From Rhizobium mesoamericanum STM3625 (lineage in GTDB: Bacteria > Pseudomonadota > Alphaproteobacteria > Rhizobiales > Rhizobiaceae): DNA of 64,000 nt. A program made the position numbers and the translations under genes. The first letter of the stretch is position 1. Each line of letters starts with the position of its first letter. The stretch spans positions 359,582 through 423,581 of the forward strand of contig NZ_HF536773.1 in the NCBI RefSeq assembly GCF_000312665.1, read 5' to 3'. Of the stretch, positions 36,493 through 44,982 are shown piece by piece. Below the pieces are notes generated by a model. The model worked only from the letters and a program-made list of their open reading frames with translations. It was not told the origin of the DNA and did no database searches.

Positions 36493-36508
36493 TTGCACAG
36501 CTGTGCAA
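36493..36508. promoter_or_regulatory. Perfect 16-bp palindrome upstream of the ABC operon
   Basis: TTGCACAGCTGTGCAA is its own reverse complement. It lies in the 230 bases between the binding-protein gene and the end of the next transporter operon, which points away from it, so it is most likely an operator of the binding-protein operon. No matching regulator gene is adjacent. Confidence 0.55.
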
Positions 36509-36632
36509 CGGCTGATGTGGCATGCAAAATCTGAAAAAAGGCGGCTCACCGCTTCGATGTCACATGACCTGCTCGCAGGCTTATGGTGCATGCTTTAGAT
36601 CTTTCCCCCGCTTCATTTCGCCAAGGAAGCCG

Positions 36633-37424
36633 CTAGAGCAACATCGACGCGCCACGATCGAGATAGGTATCGAGAAACTGCTCCAGACGTGGATGCCGCG
36701 GCTTCTTGAAAACCTCCTGGGGTGCGCCGGTAAAGAGGATTTTTCCGTGATCGAGGAAGGCGATCTGCTGACCGACCGTGGCGGCAAAGCCGATCTCGTG
36801 CGAAACGACGACCATGGTCATGCCTTCCTTGGCAAGATCGCGCATGACGTTCAGCACCTCGCCGGTGAGTTCCGGATCAAGCGAGGAGGTCGGCTCATCG
36901 AAGAGCATAATCTTCGGCTTTAGCGCAAGCGCACGCGCAATTGCCACACGCTGCTGCTGGCCACCGGAAAGCTGTGAAGGGTAGTGCCCGGCGCGCGCCT
37001 CAAGTCCTACCTTGACGAGTTGCGCCATGGCACGTTCCTCGGCGTCTTTGCGGCTCATCTTGTGGACTGTCTTCAAGGCTTCGCTGACATTGCCGAGTGC
37101 CGTCATGTGCGGCCAGAGATTGAACTGTTGAAACACCATTCCGATCTGCGCCCGGATTGCCCGATTGGCGGCCGGTGGAATACGCTCGCGAACGCCTTGC
37201 GCATTTTCCGTGAAGCCAAGGACCTCGCCATTGATCGTGATCGTGCCGGATGTGGCCTCTTCGAGGAAGGCCATGCAGCGCAAGAGTGTGCTCTTGCCAG
37301 ACCCTGAGGGCCCGATCAGGCAAGAGACTTGCCCCTGCGGGATCGCAAGATCGATGTTCTGGAGTACGGTGGTGTCTCCAAACGTCTTGAAGAGATTCTT
37401 GACTGCGATCGCGGGGAGGCTCAT
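36633..37424 (-). CDS. Polar amino-acid ABC transporter ATPase (GlnQ type)
   Basis: 263 residues. Walker A IGPSGSGKST, signature LSGGQQQR, Walker B IMLFDEPTSSLD and the H-loop VVSHEIGF are all present, with the long insertion GEVLGFTENAQGVRERIPPAANR near 65-85 seen in a subset of the family. It drives uptake with two permeases and a binding protein in the order binding protein, permease, permease, ATPase. The ATG at 37424 overlaps the permease stop as ATGA. Confidence 0.9.
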   Translation of the reverse strand: MSLPAIAVKNLFKTFGDTTVLQNIDLAIPQGQVSCLIGPSGSGKSTLLRCMAFLEEATSGTITINGEVLGFTENAQGVRERIPPAANRAIRAQIGMVFQQFNLWPHMTALGNVSEALKTVHKMSRKDAEERAMAQLVKVGLEARAGHYPSQLSGGQQQRVAIARALALKPKIMLFDEPTSSLDPELTGEVLNVMRDLAKEGMTMVVVSHEIGFAATVGQQIAFLDHGKILFTGAPQEVFKKPRHPRLEQFLDTYLDRGASMLL

Positions 37425-38089
37425 GCGTTGAAAAACCTGAATCTGGTGAGTTTCGTTTCGACGAGGCGGCCAAGACGGCCGGTGATCTCGACAAGAGCCC
37501 AATAAAACAGCGCCAGCACAGAAAGTGCTTCGACGAATGCATATTGCTGGGCGCCGATGGCGCTCAGTGTGGCGGTCAGCTCGGGCACCGTTATAATCGA
37601 CAGAACGGCCGTTTCCTTCATCAGCAAGACAGCCATGTTGAGTGACGGCGGCAGCACCAGCATGGTCATCTCAGGCAATAGAATGCGCTGGATGATCTGG
37701 CCCTGCGTCAGTCCCACACATTCCCCCGCTTCAATATGCCCCTTTGGAACCGCCATGAAGCCGGAGCGGAAGATCTCGCTGTAGTATGCCGCACCATAGA
37801 TCGAGATGCCGATCAGGCCCGCAGGCACCGGATTGAGGGACAGGCCGACAAACGGACCGCCATAATAGACCAGAAAGATTTGGATCAGGAACGGCGTGCC
37901 GCGCAGAACGGCGACACAGAAACCGAGCGCCTTGTCGAGGATTACGCCGCCAAACCGACGGCCGACGGCGACGAAAAACCCGATGATAGCGGCAGCGATC
38001 GTGCCCACGATCCAGATCATGATCGTCACGCCCGCCCCGCTTGTGATCGCCGGCAATTGATCGAGAATGACGTTGATGTCGAAGCTCAT
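37421..38089 (-). CDS. Polar amino-acid ABC permease
   Basis: 222 residues with five transmembrane segments and the HEQ-type cytoplasmic loop GECVGLTQGQIIQRILLPEM. FLVYYGGPF and YSEIFRSGFMAVPKGHIEAG are hallmarks of the HisMQ/GlnP permeases. Its ATG overlaps the stop of the other permease as ATGA. Confidence 0.9.
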   Translation of the reverse strand: MSFDINVILDQLPAITSGAGVTIMIWIVGTIAAAIIGFFVAVGRRFGGVILDKALGFCVAVLRGTPFLIQIFLVYYGGPFVGLSLNPVPAGLIGISIYGAAYYSEIFRSGFMAVPKGHIEAGECVGLTQGQIIQRILLPEMTMLVLPPSLNMAVLLMKETAVLSIITVPELTATLSAIGAQQYAFVEALSVLALFYWALVEITGRLGRLVETKLTRFRFFNA

Positions 38090-38727
38090 CGTGGTACCCC
38101 CGGAAGGGACCGCTCGATGAGGTCACCGGCAAGCGCCACAATCCAGTTAATGGCAAGATAGATAAGGCCGGCAGCGGCGAAGATTTGCAGCGGCAGAAAT
38201 GTGCTGCCGGCAAGGTCCTGCGCCATGCGGGTCAGTTCGATCACACCGACGACCGAGACCAGCGATGAGGCCTTCAGAATGAGGATCGCCTCGTTGACGA
38301 GGGCTGGAAATGTAAGGCGCAGCGCGATCGGCGCCTTGATGCGACGAAAGATCTGCGCCGGCGTCAAACCGACCATCTCAGCCGACTCGATGAGACCGAC
38401 CGGCACGCTGGCAAATCCGCCGCGCATGTTCTCCGCCTGATAGGCGGCCGTGCAAAGCGAAAGCCCAACGATCGCCGCAACGATGCTCGGTACGTTCAAG
38501 CCGATCGCTGGCAGCATGTTGTAGATCAGGAGCAGCTGCACGAGCAGCGGCACACCGCGGAAGAAACTGATGAAAATTTGTGCAGGCACGATAAAGAGCT
38601 GCTTCTTCGACAGAAGCATGCCGGACAGAAGGATCGCGATTGCAAAGCCAATCAGAATGGAGACGACGCTGATCGTGACCGTATAGACCGATGCGTAGAG
38701 CAGCAATTCAAAGAGTTTGATGGACAT
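38086..38727 (-). CDS. Polar amino-acid ABC permease
   Basis: 213 residues starting MSIKLFELLLYASVYTVTIS, with five transmembrane segments and the loop IESAEMVGLTPAQIFRRIKAPIA of the HisMQ family; FRGVPLLVQLLLIYNMLP is the conserved segment before it. The start is set by the family N-terminus, because an upstream frame extension crosses the stem-loop at 38771-38800. It follows the binding-protein gene after 87 bases. Confidence 0.9.
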   Translation of the reverse strand: MSIKLFELLLYASVYTVTISVVSILIGFAIAILLSGMLLSKKQLFIVPAQIFISFFRGVPLLVQLLLIYNMLPAIGLNVPSIVAAIVGLSLCTAAYQAENMRGGFASVPVGLIESAEMVGLTPAQIFRRIKAPIALRLTFPALVNEAILILKASSLVSVVGVIELTRMAQDLAGSTFLPLQIFAAAGLIYLAINWIVALAGDLIERSLPGVPR

Positions 38728-38770
38728 ATACGGCTTTTGTCCGCCTGACTGTCTGGGGATCCGAGCATCT

Positions 38771-38800
38771 TCGATTGCGCCCCGAGCGGAGCGCAATCGA
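38771..38800 (-). other. Strong stem-loop between binding-protein and permease genes
   Basis: TCGATTGCGC and GCGCAATCGA form a perfect 10-bp stem with a 10-base loop in the 87-base gap. No U-tract follows on the minus strand, so it is more likely a 3'-end stabiliser of the binding-protein message or a partial processing site than a full terminator. This would give more binding protein than permease. Confidence 0.7.
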
Positions 38801-38814
38801 CTTGTCGTTTAAAA

Positions 38815-39642
38815 TCAGAATGCGGGATCCTTGACGGCGTCCGGCGTTTCGAAGGTCGCGCCGAACCACTTCTTCTGAAGCTCGGCCATGCGGCCATCGG
38901 CCTTTATCTTCAAAAGGGCCGCATCGATTGCGTCCATCAGTGGTGCATGATCGGCGTCCTTCAGGCCAATGAAACCGAAATAGGACTTCTTACCGAAGGG
39001 CGGCAAGACAACTTCGAAGGTGCCTTCGCGTTGCTTGGCAACGAAAGCTATATTGGGCAGCGAGTTGGCAACCCCGGCGATACGGCCAGCGGCGAGATCG
39101 GCATAGGATTCAGTAAAGGCGGGGTATTCGCGGATATCGACCTTCGACGGCAGCGTTCCCGAGAATTCCTTCAGCTGGTCGAGCTGCGAAGTCGCCTTGC
39201 CGACACCAATCGTCTTGCCGGCGATATCTTCCGGCTTGCTGATCGTGGTGTCGCCAGCCTTCTTCAGGATGGCGATCGTTGCCTCGGCGATCGGCGGTGT
39301 AAAGCGATAGCGTTCCATACGCTTTTTGGTGATCGTCGCCGGACCGGCAACGACATCAAATTTGCCGGCCTCGAGCGCCGGAAAAACGCCATCCCAGGGA
39401 AGCGCAACCCACTCGATCTTGACGCCGAGCTCCTTGCCAATCTCCGCGAAGAGGTCGACGTTAAGACCGGCATGCTCGCCGGCGTCGATGAAGTCGAAAG
39501 GGGCGAAGGCGGTTTCGGTGCCGACCTTGAGCGTACCAGCGGCCTTCACCGCAGCGAGCGTGTCGGCAGCGTGCGCCGACAGCGTCGCTCCGAACAGGAA
39601 TGCCGCGCCGACAAGGCCCTTAAGCAGTGAACGTGCGATCAT
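38815..39642 (-). CDS. Periplasmic amino-acid-binding protein (family 3)
   Basis: 275 residues. Sec signal MIARSLLKGLVGAAFLFGATLSAHA with cleavage after AHA, then the family-3 fold: TLKVGTETAFAPFDFID, IEWVALPWDGVFPALEAGKFDVVAGPATITKKRMERYRFTPP, and KTIGVGKATSQLDQL. These bind polar amino acids or derivatives such as cystine, opines or aminopolycarboxylates. It is the first gene of the importer operon and faces the GntR-LysR regulators across a 236-base gap. GGAGAG lies nine bases before the ATG. Confidence 0.9.
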   Translation of the reverse strand: MIARSLLKGLVGAAFLFGATLSAHAADTLAAVKAAGTLKVGTETAFAPFDFIDAGEHAGLNVDLFAEIGKELGVKIEWVALPWDGVFPALEAGKFDVVAGPATITKKRMERYRFTPPIAEATIAILKKAGDTTISKPEDIAGKTIGVGKATSQLDQLKEFSGTLPSKVDIREYPAFTESYADLAAGRIAGVANSLPNIAFVAKQREGTFEVVLPPFGKKSYFGFIGLKDADHAPLMDAIDAALLKIKADGRMAELQKKWFGATFETPDAVKDPAF

Positions 39643-39732
39643 GATTGTCTTCTCTCTCCAGTTTTTGCTCCGGCAAAGGAGCCGAGTTCCCGATTTTGTC
39701 CCGTACTGCGAATTTCTGCGGTCCGCTTTTGA

Positions 39733-39768
39733 CTATACAAATAGATATAGCGTGGCCTAAGGTGTCAA
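39733..39768 (-). promoter_or_regulatory. Promoter/operator region of the amino-acid importer
   Basis: On the minus strand a perfect TTGACA (39763-39768) is followed after 17 bases by TCTATT. The inverted repeat CTATA-N8-TATAG at 39733-39750 overlaps or follows this -10. HutC-type GntR proteins bind short AT-rich inverted repeats, so the adjacent GntR-UTRA protein is the likely binder. Confidence 0.45.
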
Positions 39769-39878
39769 CGTCAAAGTCGCCGGACGCAAATTTTGTGCCG
39801 AACATTTGCATCGCAAACACTGCTCGGGTGTTTGGGTCCGGAGGATCTCAGGCCGCTTTTTTTTCGAGAGGTCGCAAA

Positions 39879-40622
39879 TTGGAGCCGATTTATCTCAGGA
39901 TATTCGAGGATATCGAGGCCAAGATCCTGAGCGGCGCGTGGCGTCCGGGTGACCGCATTCCACGAGAGCACGACCTGGTAAAAAGCTATGGCTGTTCGCG
40001 TATGACCGTCACCAAGGCGCTCACCACACTTGTCGAACGAGGGCTGGTGGTGCGCAAACGCAAGACAGGTTCGTTCGTCGCCTCGCCGCAGATCGACCGG
40101 ACGGTCATGGACATTCAAGACATCGGCACCGAGGCCGTGTTGGCAGGCCATGAACATCGCTACGAGATACTGATGCGCCGGGTTGATACTTTGGGCCAGG
40201 CAGAAGCGCGGCAACTGCATGGGCAGGCAGATGCCGAGGTGCTGCGCATCCAGTGTCTACATATCGTCGACGGCAAACCGACCGCCATCGAACGCAGAAT
40301 CATTCTGCTCGACGCCGTGCCACTTGCTAGAGACGAGACCTTTGCAAGCGCACCACCGGCAGAATGGCTTTTGTCGCAGGTGCCGTGGTCCAAGGCAAAG
40401 CATGTGATACGGGCGGTTTCGGCCGATGCGGCAACGGCGCGCATCCTTGAGATCAAGCGCGGCGAGCCCTGCCTGAACCTCATCCGGCAGACCTGGCAGA
40501 ACGATCGCATGGTCACCTATGTGGAAATCACCCATCCCGGCGACCGCTTTCAGTTTGCAGGCATCTTCCACCCGGCCGAAAAGCACGCTTTGCGCCGACA
40601 ACCGCATGAGGCACCGCCTTGA
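39879..40622 (+). CDS. GntR regulator, HutC/UTRA type
   Basis: 247 residues. The winged helix domain is at about 1-70 (PIYLRIFEDIEAKILSGAWRPGDRIPREHDLVKSYGCSRMTVTKAL), followed by a UTRA ligand domain (about 85-240; EVLRIQCLHIVDGKPTAIERRIILLD). The TTG at 39879 is chosen, with GAGAGG six bases before; the longer upstream open frame is out of family. It is divergent from the importer and probably represses it until its ligand appears. It overlaps the following LysR gene as TTGA. Confidence 0.88.
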   Translation: MEPIYLRIFEDIEAKILSGAWRPGDRIPREHDLVKSYGCSRMTVTKALTTLVERGLVVRKRKTGSFVASPQIDRTVMDIQDIGTEAVLAGHEHRYEILMRRVDTLGQAEARQLHGQADAEVLRIQCLHIVDGKPTAIERRIILLDAVPLARDETFASAPPAEWLLSQVPWSKAKHVIRAVSADAATARILEIKRGEPCLNLIRQTWQNDRMVTYVEITHPGDRFQFAGIFHPAEKHALRRQPHEAPP

Positions 40623-41557
40623 GCGAGGAACAGAATTCCAGAGCAATTCCGTTCAAGGGCCTGCAGGCTTTCGAAGCGGTTGGACGCTGCGGCAGCGTAA
40701 TGGCGGCAGCAACGGAGCTAAACGTTTCGCCCGGCGCTATCAGCCAGCAAATCCGCAAGATCGAGAGCTTTCTCGGGGTGACACTTTTGGAGCGAAGCGG
40801 CCGAACGGTGGAACTGACCCATTGGGGACGGCTCTATCATGCCGAAATATCCAAGGGATTTGAGCAGTTGGCCTTTGCTCAGCAACTGCTTGAGCGGGCG
40901 CGCAATGAGACCGGCTTGGTGCTCAGCGCCTTGTCGTCCGTCGTCAACAAATGGCTGGGCCGCCGCATTTTCGACTGGCAAGCGCTGCATCCCGACGCGC
41001 AAGTCCGACTGATTGGCCGCGATAAAGAACCACGAATGGGCTTCGACGAAGTCGATTTCCGCGTCAGTTACGGATCCGATGTCTTGCAGCACGACCACTA
41101 TGTCGAGCTGTTTCGCGATTGGGTCGTTCCGGCCTGCTCCCCTGTTCTGATCGATGGCGCAAAGATTTCAGCCGCAGATCTTCTGTCCTATCCACTGCTG
41201 CATGTCGAATGGGAACGACATTTCACGCCTTACCCAAGTTGGGCGGAGTTCGCCGCGAAAATAAATGCCGGATTGAAAGCGCGTACCTCCGCCTTGTCGT
41301 TCACTCTATCGAGCAGCGCCATCGATGCTGCCGTCAACAAGCGCGGAATTGTTCTCGCACAGATGTCGATGATCGCCGATGAATTGGAAGCGCAGACATT
41401 GATCATTCCAGTCGATATCAGAATGCCACTGCGCGAGAGCTATTTCCTCGCCTGGGACCGCTCCGCGCTCCAAAAGCCATATGGCTCGGAGTTTCGCGAC
41501 TGGGTCATTGCCACCGCACGCAGACAGGCGCAACTCTCGGCGCCTCCGATTCTTTAG
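40619..41557 (+). CDS. LysR-family regulator (GcvA-like)
   Basis: 312 residues. Helix-turn-helix at about 15-75 (LQAFEAVGRCGSVMAAATELNVSPGAISQQIRKIESFLGVTLLERSG) and a two-lobed effector domain after about 95. The start is TTG, overlapping the GntR stop (TTGA), so the two regulators are translated from one message. The next gene, 93 bases on, is the FMN monooxygenase, the likely target. LysR proteins usually activate with a small co-inducer; which one is unknown. Confidence 0.88.
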   Translation: MSEEQNSRAIPFKGLQAFEAVGRCGSVMAAATELNVSPGAISQQIRKIESFLGVTLLERSGRTVELTHWGRLYHAEISKGFEQLAFAQQLLERARNETGLVLSALSSVVNKWLGRRIFDWQALHPDAQVRLIGRDKEPRMGFDEVDFRVSYGSDVLQHDHYVELFRDWVVPACSPVLIDGAKISAADLLSYPLLHVEWERHFTPYPSWAEFAAKINAGLKARTSALSFTLSSSAIDAAVNKRGIVLAQMSMIADELEAQTLIIPVDIRMPLRESYFLAWDRSALQKPYGSEFRDWVIATARRQAQLSAPPIL

Positions 41558-41649
41558 AAAAACTAAATCGGAAATCAGCGTTACCACATTGATGAAAAAG
41601 GTCGCGTGGCGCTAACCTTACGCAAACGGAAAACCTGCGGGAGAACGAG

Positions 41650-42999
41650 ATGGCGCGCACCGACAAGATGAAACTCGGAACCTTCGTCTACACGTTCGGT
41701 TTTCATCCGGCGTCCTGGTTGCATCCAGCAAGCGACGTTCATGGCGCCAATGATTTCAACCATCTGCTTAGTGTTGCCAAGCGCTCGGAGGCGGCAAAGT
41801 TCGACTTCATGTTCATGGCCGATTCCCCCGCTGCGGCCATCGGTGATCCGGACGCGCTTGCCCGCATCCCGACAAAGATGAATCGCTTCGAACCCTTATC
41901 GCTGCTGTCGGCTCTGTCAGTGACAACGAAGGATCTCGGCCTCGTCGCCACCGTCTCAACCAGTTATTACGAGCCTTACAATGTCGCGCGCCTCTTCGCG
42001 TCGATCGACCATCTAAGCGGCGGCCGCGCCTGCTGGAACGTCGTCACCTCCGACCACGACGAGACCGGCTATAATTTCAATCGCGAAGGACTTGACCCAC
42101 ACGCCCTGCGCTACGAGCGCGGCAACGAATTCGTCGACGTCGTCTTCGGCCTGTGGGACAGCTTCGAGGAGGGCGCGCTGCTCCTCGATCGCGCAAATGG
42201 CGTCTATTACGACAAGACAAAGCACCACACGCTCAATCACAAGGGCAAGCACTTCCAGGTCCGCGGACCTCTTAACATTGCCCGCACGCCACAGGGCCGA
42301 CCGGTCATTGCGCAGGCCGGCGGCTCGGAGCCCGGTATGGACATGGCCGCGCGCACGGCCGAGATCGTCTTCAGCCTCGCCTCCAATATCGACCGGAACC
42401 GCGCCTTCTACGAAAACGTCAAGGCCCGGATGCCAGCCTATGGGCGCAATCCAGACAACCTGAAGATCATGCCAGGTGTTGTGCTAAACGTCGGCGAAAC
42501 AGAAGCAGAGGCAAAGGCAAAGGTCGATTATCTCATAGAGAAAATGCATCCGGATGTAGGGCGCCTCATGCTTTCAGAGTTCCTCGAGGCCGATCTTAGC
42601 GGTGCGCCTCTGGACCAGCCTTTTCCGATGGACCGGCTGCCGGCCGCACCGAAAGGCTCGCGCGCGCTGTTTGAGGAACTGGTCGACTTCGTTAAGAGTG
42701 GCCGCACGCTTGGAGAACTGGTGCGCCACTACGCCGAGAAGCATACGGGCAACGGCATCACCGGCACACCGGCCCAAATTGCCGACTTCATGCAGGAGTG
42801 GTTTGAAACGCGCGCGGCTGACGGCTTTATCCTGATGTTCCCGACGCTACCTGCGAGCCTTGATGATTTTGTCAAGCTCGTCCTGCCGGAGTTACGGCGC
42901 CGCGGGCTCTTCCGCGAGGAATACGAAGGCAGGACGCTACGAGAGAACCTCGGACTTTCTATGCCGGTCAACCGCTTTGCGAAAGCGACTACGCCCTGA
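41650..42999 (+). CDS. FMN-dependent monooxygenase, NtaA/SnaA/DszA family
   Basis: 449 residues, typical for the family. The TIM-barrel luciferase-like fold is evident from MKLGTFVYTFGFHPASWLHP, FDFMFMADSP, EPLSLLSALSVTTKDLGLVATVSTSYYEPYNVAR, SGGRACWNVVTSDHD and PVIAQAGGSEPGMDMAARTAE. Members oxidise carbon-sulphur or carbon-nitrogen bonds in substrates such as nitrilotriacetate, dibenzothiophene sulphone or S-(2-succino)cysteine derivatives, using reduced FMN from a partner reductase. That partner follows 16 bases downstream, and an amino-acid importer lies near, suggesting an imported amino-acid-like substrate. The substrate is not identifiable from sequence. Confidence 0.9.
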   Translation: MARTDKMKLGTFVYTFGFHPASWLHPASDVHGANDFNHLLSVAKRSEAAKFDFMFMADSPAAAIGDPDALARIPTKMNRFEPLSLLSALSVTTKDLGLVATVSTSYYEPYNVARLFASIDHLSGGRACWNVVTSDHDETGYNFNREGLDPHALRYERGNEFVDVVFGLWDSFEEGALLLDRANGVYYDKTKHHTLNHKGKHFQVRGPLNIARTPQGRPVIAQAGGSEPGMDMAARTAEIVFSLASNIDRNRAFYENVKARMPAYGRNPDNLKIMPGVVLNVGETEAEAKAKVDYLIEKMHPDVGRLMLSEFLEADLSGAPLDQPFPMDRLPAAPKGSRALFEELVDFVKSGRTLGELVRHYAEKHTGNGITGTPAQIADFMQEWFETRAADGFILMFPTLPASLDDFVKLVLPELRRRGLFREEYEGRTLRENLGLSMPVNRFAKATTP

Positions 43000-43015
43000 C
43001 CAAGGAGGTGAAGCA

Positions 43016-43552
43016 ATGGACACTCTGTCGATGCGACCACTTGTCGATCAATCTGCGTTCAAGCTGTCGATGCGCCAGTTGGCAGGGGCAGTGAGCGTGA
43101 TTACCGTCGGCGAACACGACGACCGCACTGGCTTCACCGCAACCTCCGTATCCTCGCTATCGGCCGATGTGCCATCACTCATTGTCAGCGTCAACCGCGC
43201 GTCGTCCTCGTGGCCCGCCATGGAGAAGTACCGTCGTTTCTGCGTCAACGTGCTGGCTTCAGACCAGGAGCATGTCGCAAAATCCTTTGCCGGCCTTGGG
43301 GGTCGACGTGGCGCGGAACGCTATGCGGACGCGCATTGGTATTGCCTCGCCACCGGGATGGCTGCCCTCAGGGACGCGCTGACCGTTCTGGATTGCGAAC
43401 TGGAAAAGGTTCTGAACCACCACTCGCATGCCATCCTGATTGGCCGTGTCTGCGCAATTGAAATCCGCGAAGACGTCGAGCCGCTGCTTTACTGGCGCGG
43501 CGGTTATCGACGCCTTTCCGGCGAGGTCCAAACGGATCACACTCAGATCTGA
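43016..43552 (+). CDS. Flavin reductase (NAD(P)H:FMN, DIM6/NtaB type)
   Basis: 178 residues. It has the flavin-reductase-like split barrel: FKLSMRQLAGAVSVITVGEHDDRTGFTATSVSSLSADVPSLIVSVNR and FCVNVLASDQEHVAKSFAG. It supplies reduced FMN to the preceding monooxygenase. AAGGAGGTG, an almost ideal ribosome binding site, lies seven bases before the ATG. The stop overlaps by 10 bases the convergent ureohydrolase gene. Confidence 0.92.
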   Translation: MDTLSMRPLVDQSAFKLSMRQLAGAVSVITVGEHDDRTGFTATSVSSLSADVPSLIVSVNRASSSWPAMEKYRRFCVNVLASDQEHVAKSFAGLGGRRGAERYADAHWYCLATGMAALRDALTVLDCELEKVLNHHSHAILIGRVCAIEIREDVEPLLYWRGGYRRLSGEVQTDHTQI

Positions 43553-44514
43553 CTTGCCTTGCGCAGCTCTTCGACTTGCTTGGCAATGACGCATAGAAGC
43601 TCAAACATCATAGTGGCGCCGGCAAGTGCAGTCATGCCGGCAAGATCGAAGGGTGGAGAGACTTCGACCACGTCCGCGCCGACGATGCGCACACCCGCAA
43701 GCAACCGGATCATCTGCTGAGCTTCGCGGGTGGTAAAGCCACCCGTCTCAGGTGTCCCCGTACCTGGCGCCATCGACGGATCGATGCTGTCGATGTCGAA
43801 AGTGACATAGGTTGGCAAACCGCCTACGATCTCGCGCGCTTCGCGCATGACATCCTCAGCGCCGCGGCTGACGAACTCTTCCATATAGATGATGCGCACC
43901 CCCTGCTGCTTTGCCCAGTCATGTTCGCCGGCATCGTAGATAGAGCCACGAATTCCGATCTGAACGATGCGCCCCGGATCGAGCAAACCTTCCTCGATTG
44001 CCCGACGGAACGGCGTGCCATGCGTATAGGGATTATCGCCAAAGTAGCAGTCGTTGGTGTCGGAATGGGCATCGAAATGGATGAGACCGATCGGCCCTCC
44101 CGTCGCAAGGGCACGCAAAACCGGCAAGGTGGTGAGATGATCACCGCCGACCGACAGCGGAATTGCGCCTGCCGTGACGATCTCGGCCATGCCTTTTTCG
44201 ATGCGGCTAAGGCCATCGATAAGATCGATCGGATTGACAGAGAGATCGCCAACGTCGGCAACATTGGCGATGCTGAACGGTTCCGTGCCGGAGACGTGGT
44301 GAACGCGCCGCATCAGGCTCGATTGATTACGGACCTCGCGTGGGCCATGCCGAGCGCCGGCCCGGTTCGTCGTCCCGCCGTCCCAGGGAATGCCGACAAG
44401 CGCAATGTCCAGGCCCGCTGCGCTCGTTACCGCAGGCAGGCGCATGAAGGTCGAATGTCCAGCAAAACGCGGGACCTTTGCGGCATCGACCGGTTGAAAG
44501 AAACTGCCGTTCAT
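43543..44514 (-). CDS. Agmatinase/guanidinobutyrase-type ureohydrolase
   Basis: 323 residues with the binuclear manganese site complete: His126 (GGDH), Asp148, His150 and Asp152 (HFDAHSD), Asp240 and Asp242 (FDIDSIDP). GTGTPETGGFTTREA follows as in agmatinases. The enzyme removes urea from a guanidino compound, such as agmatine or 4-guanidinobutyrate; the exact substrate is uncertain, since many rhizobial paralogues differ. It faces the monooxygenase/reductase pair and shares the neighbourhood of an amino-acid importer. The start at 44514 follows the family; a longer upstream frame has low-complexity sequence. Confidence 0.87.
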   Translation of the reverse strand: MNGSFFQPVDAAKVPRFAGHSTFMRLPAVTSAAGLDIALVGIPWDGGTTNRAGARHGPREVRNQSSLMRRVHHVSGTEPFSIANVADVGDLSVNPIDLIDGLSRIEKGMAEIVTAGAIPLSVGGDHLTTLPVLRALATGGPIGLIHFDAHSDTNDCYFGDNPYTHGTPFRRAIEEGLLDPGRIVQIGIRGSIYDAGEHDWAKQQGVRIIYMEEFVSRGAEDVMREAREIVGGLPTYVTFDIDSIDPSMAPGTGTPETGGFTTREAQQMIRLLAGVRIVGADVVEVSPPFDLAGMTALAGATMMFELLCVIAKQVEELRKASQI

Positions 44515-44683
44515 TGTTTGTCCTTTGCTAGAAATAGTGTCGCAATGTGTGATCCTGCCGCCTCTCCCGCAAGCCATCTTCTGTTAATTTCCGATCAGTG
44601 AGCAGCTCTTTCGGGGATGCCCGAGCGCCTGCGCATGCAGGCAAGATAAGCCCGCGAGTGTGACGCACGCCAAAAGCAGTTGT

Positions 44684-44926
44684 CATGGGCGCCGATGCCC
44701 TTCAAATGCGTTTGCGCCGGGCAAGGAACGCCTGAGATGGCGGCTTGACGAGCCGAGAGGCTTGGAACAGCTGCGTGGCCTCAAAGGTCTGAACCTAGTC
44801 GGAGCAGATGTCGTTGAGGAAGCGCCAGTACGATAGCACGGCCAATACAGCACAGGCTGCCGCTCAGGTGCTGTTGAGATCCTCAGCCTCCTGGTCTTTA
44901 GTCCGGCTATTGCACCAAAAAACTGA
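44684..44926 (+). pseudogene. Decayed 3' end of a second ureohydrolase gene
   Basis: Reading across frames gives the C-terminus of an agmatinase-like protein: DPSNAFAPG, then GTPE, GGLTSRE, LEQLRGLKGLNLVGADVVE, YDSTANTAQAAAQVL and EILSLLVFSPAIAPKN before a TGA at 44924-44926. Successive pieces lie in different frames, needing about five small deletions in 240 bases. Landmarks match the family region after the second DxD manganese motif. It differs from the intact neighbour (which has SPPFD rather than YDST-NTAQ), so it is a distinct paralogue, not a recent copy. The 5' two thirds of the gene are missing or too decayed to see. Confidence 0.8.
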
Positions 44927-44982
44927 GCAACACGGGGTCCTGGAGCGTGATGCCAGGTGTGGCGATACCCAGCCTGGCTCGG

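Noticed and set aside
39645..39878. In-frame N-terminal extension of the GntR-UTRA regulator
   Set aside because: The winged-helix domain begins at the TTG 39879 with a ribosome binding site; the upstream part covers the divergent promoter region.
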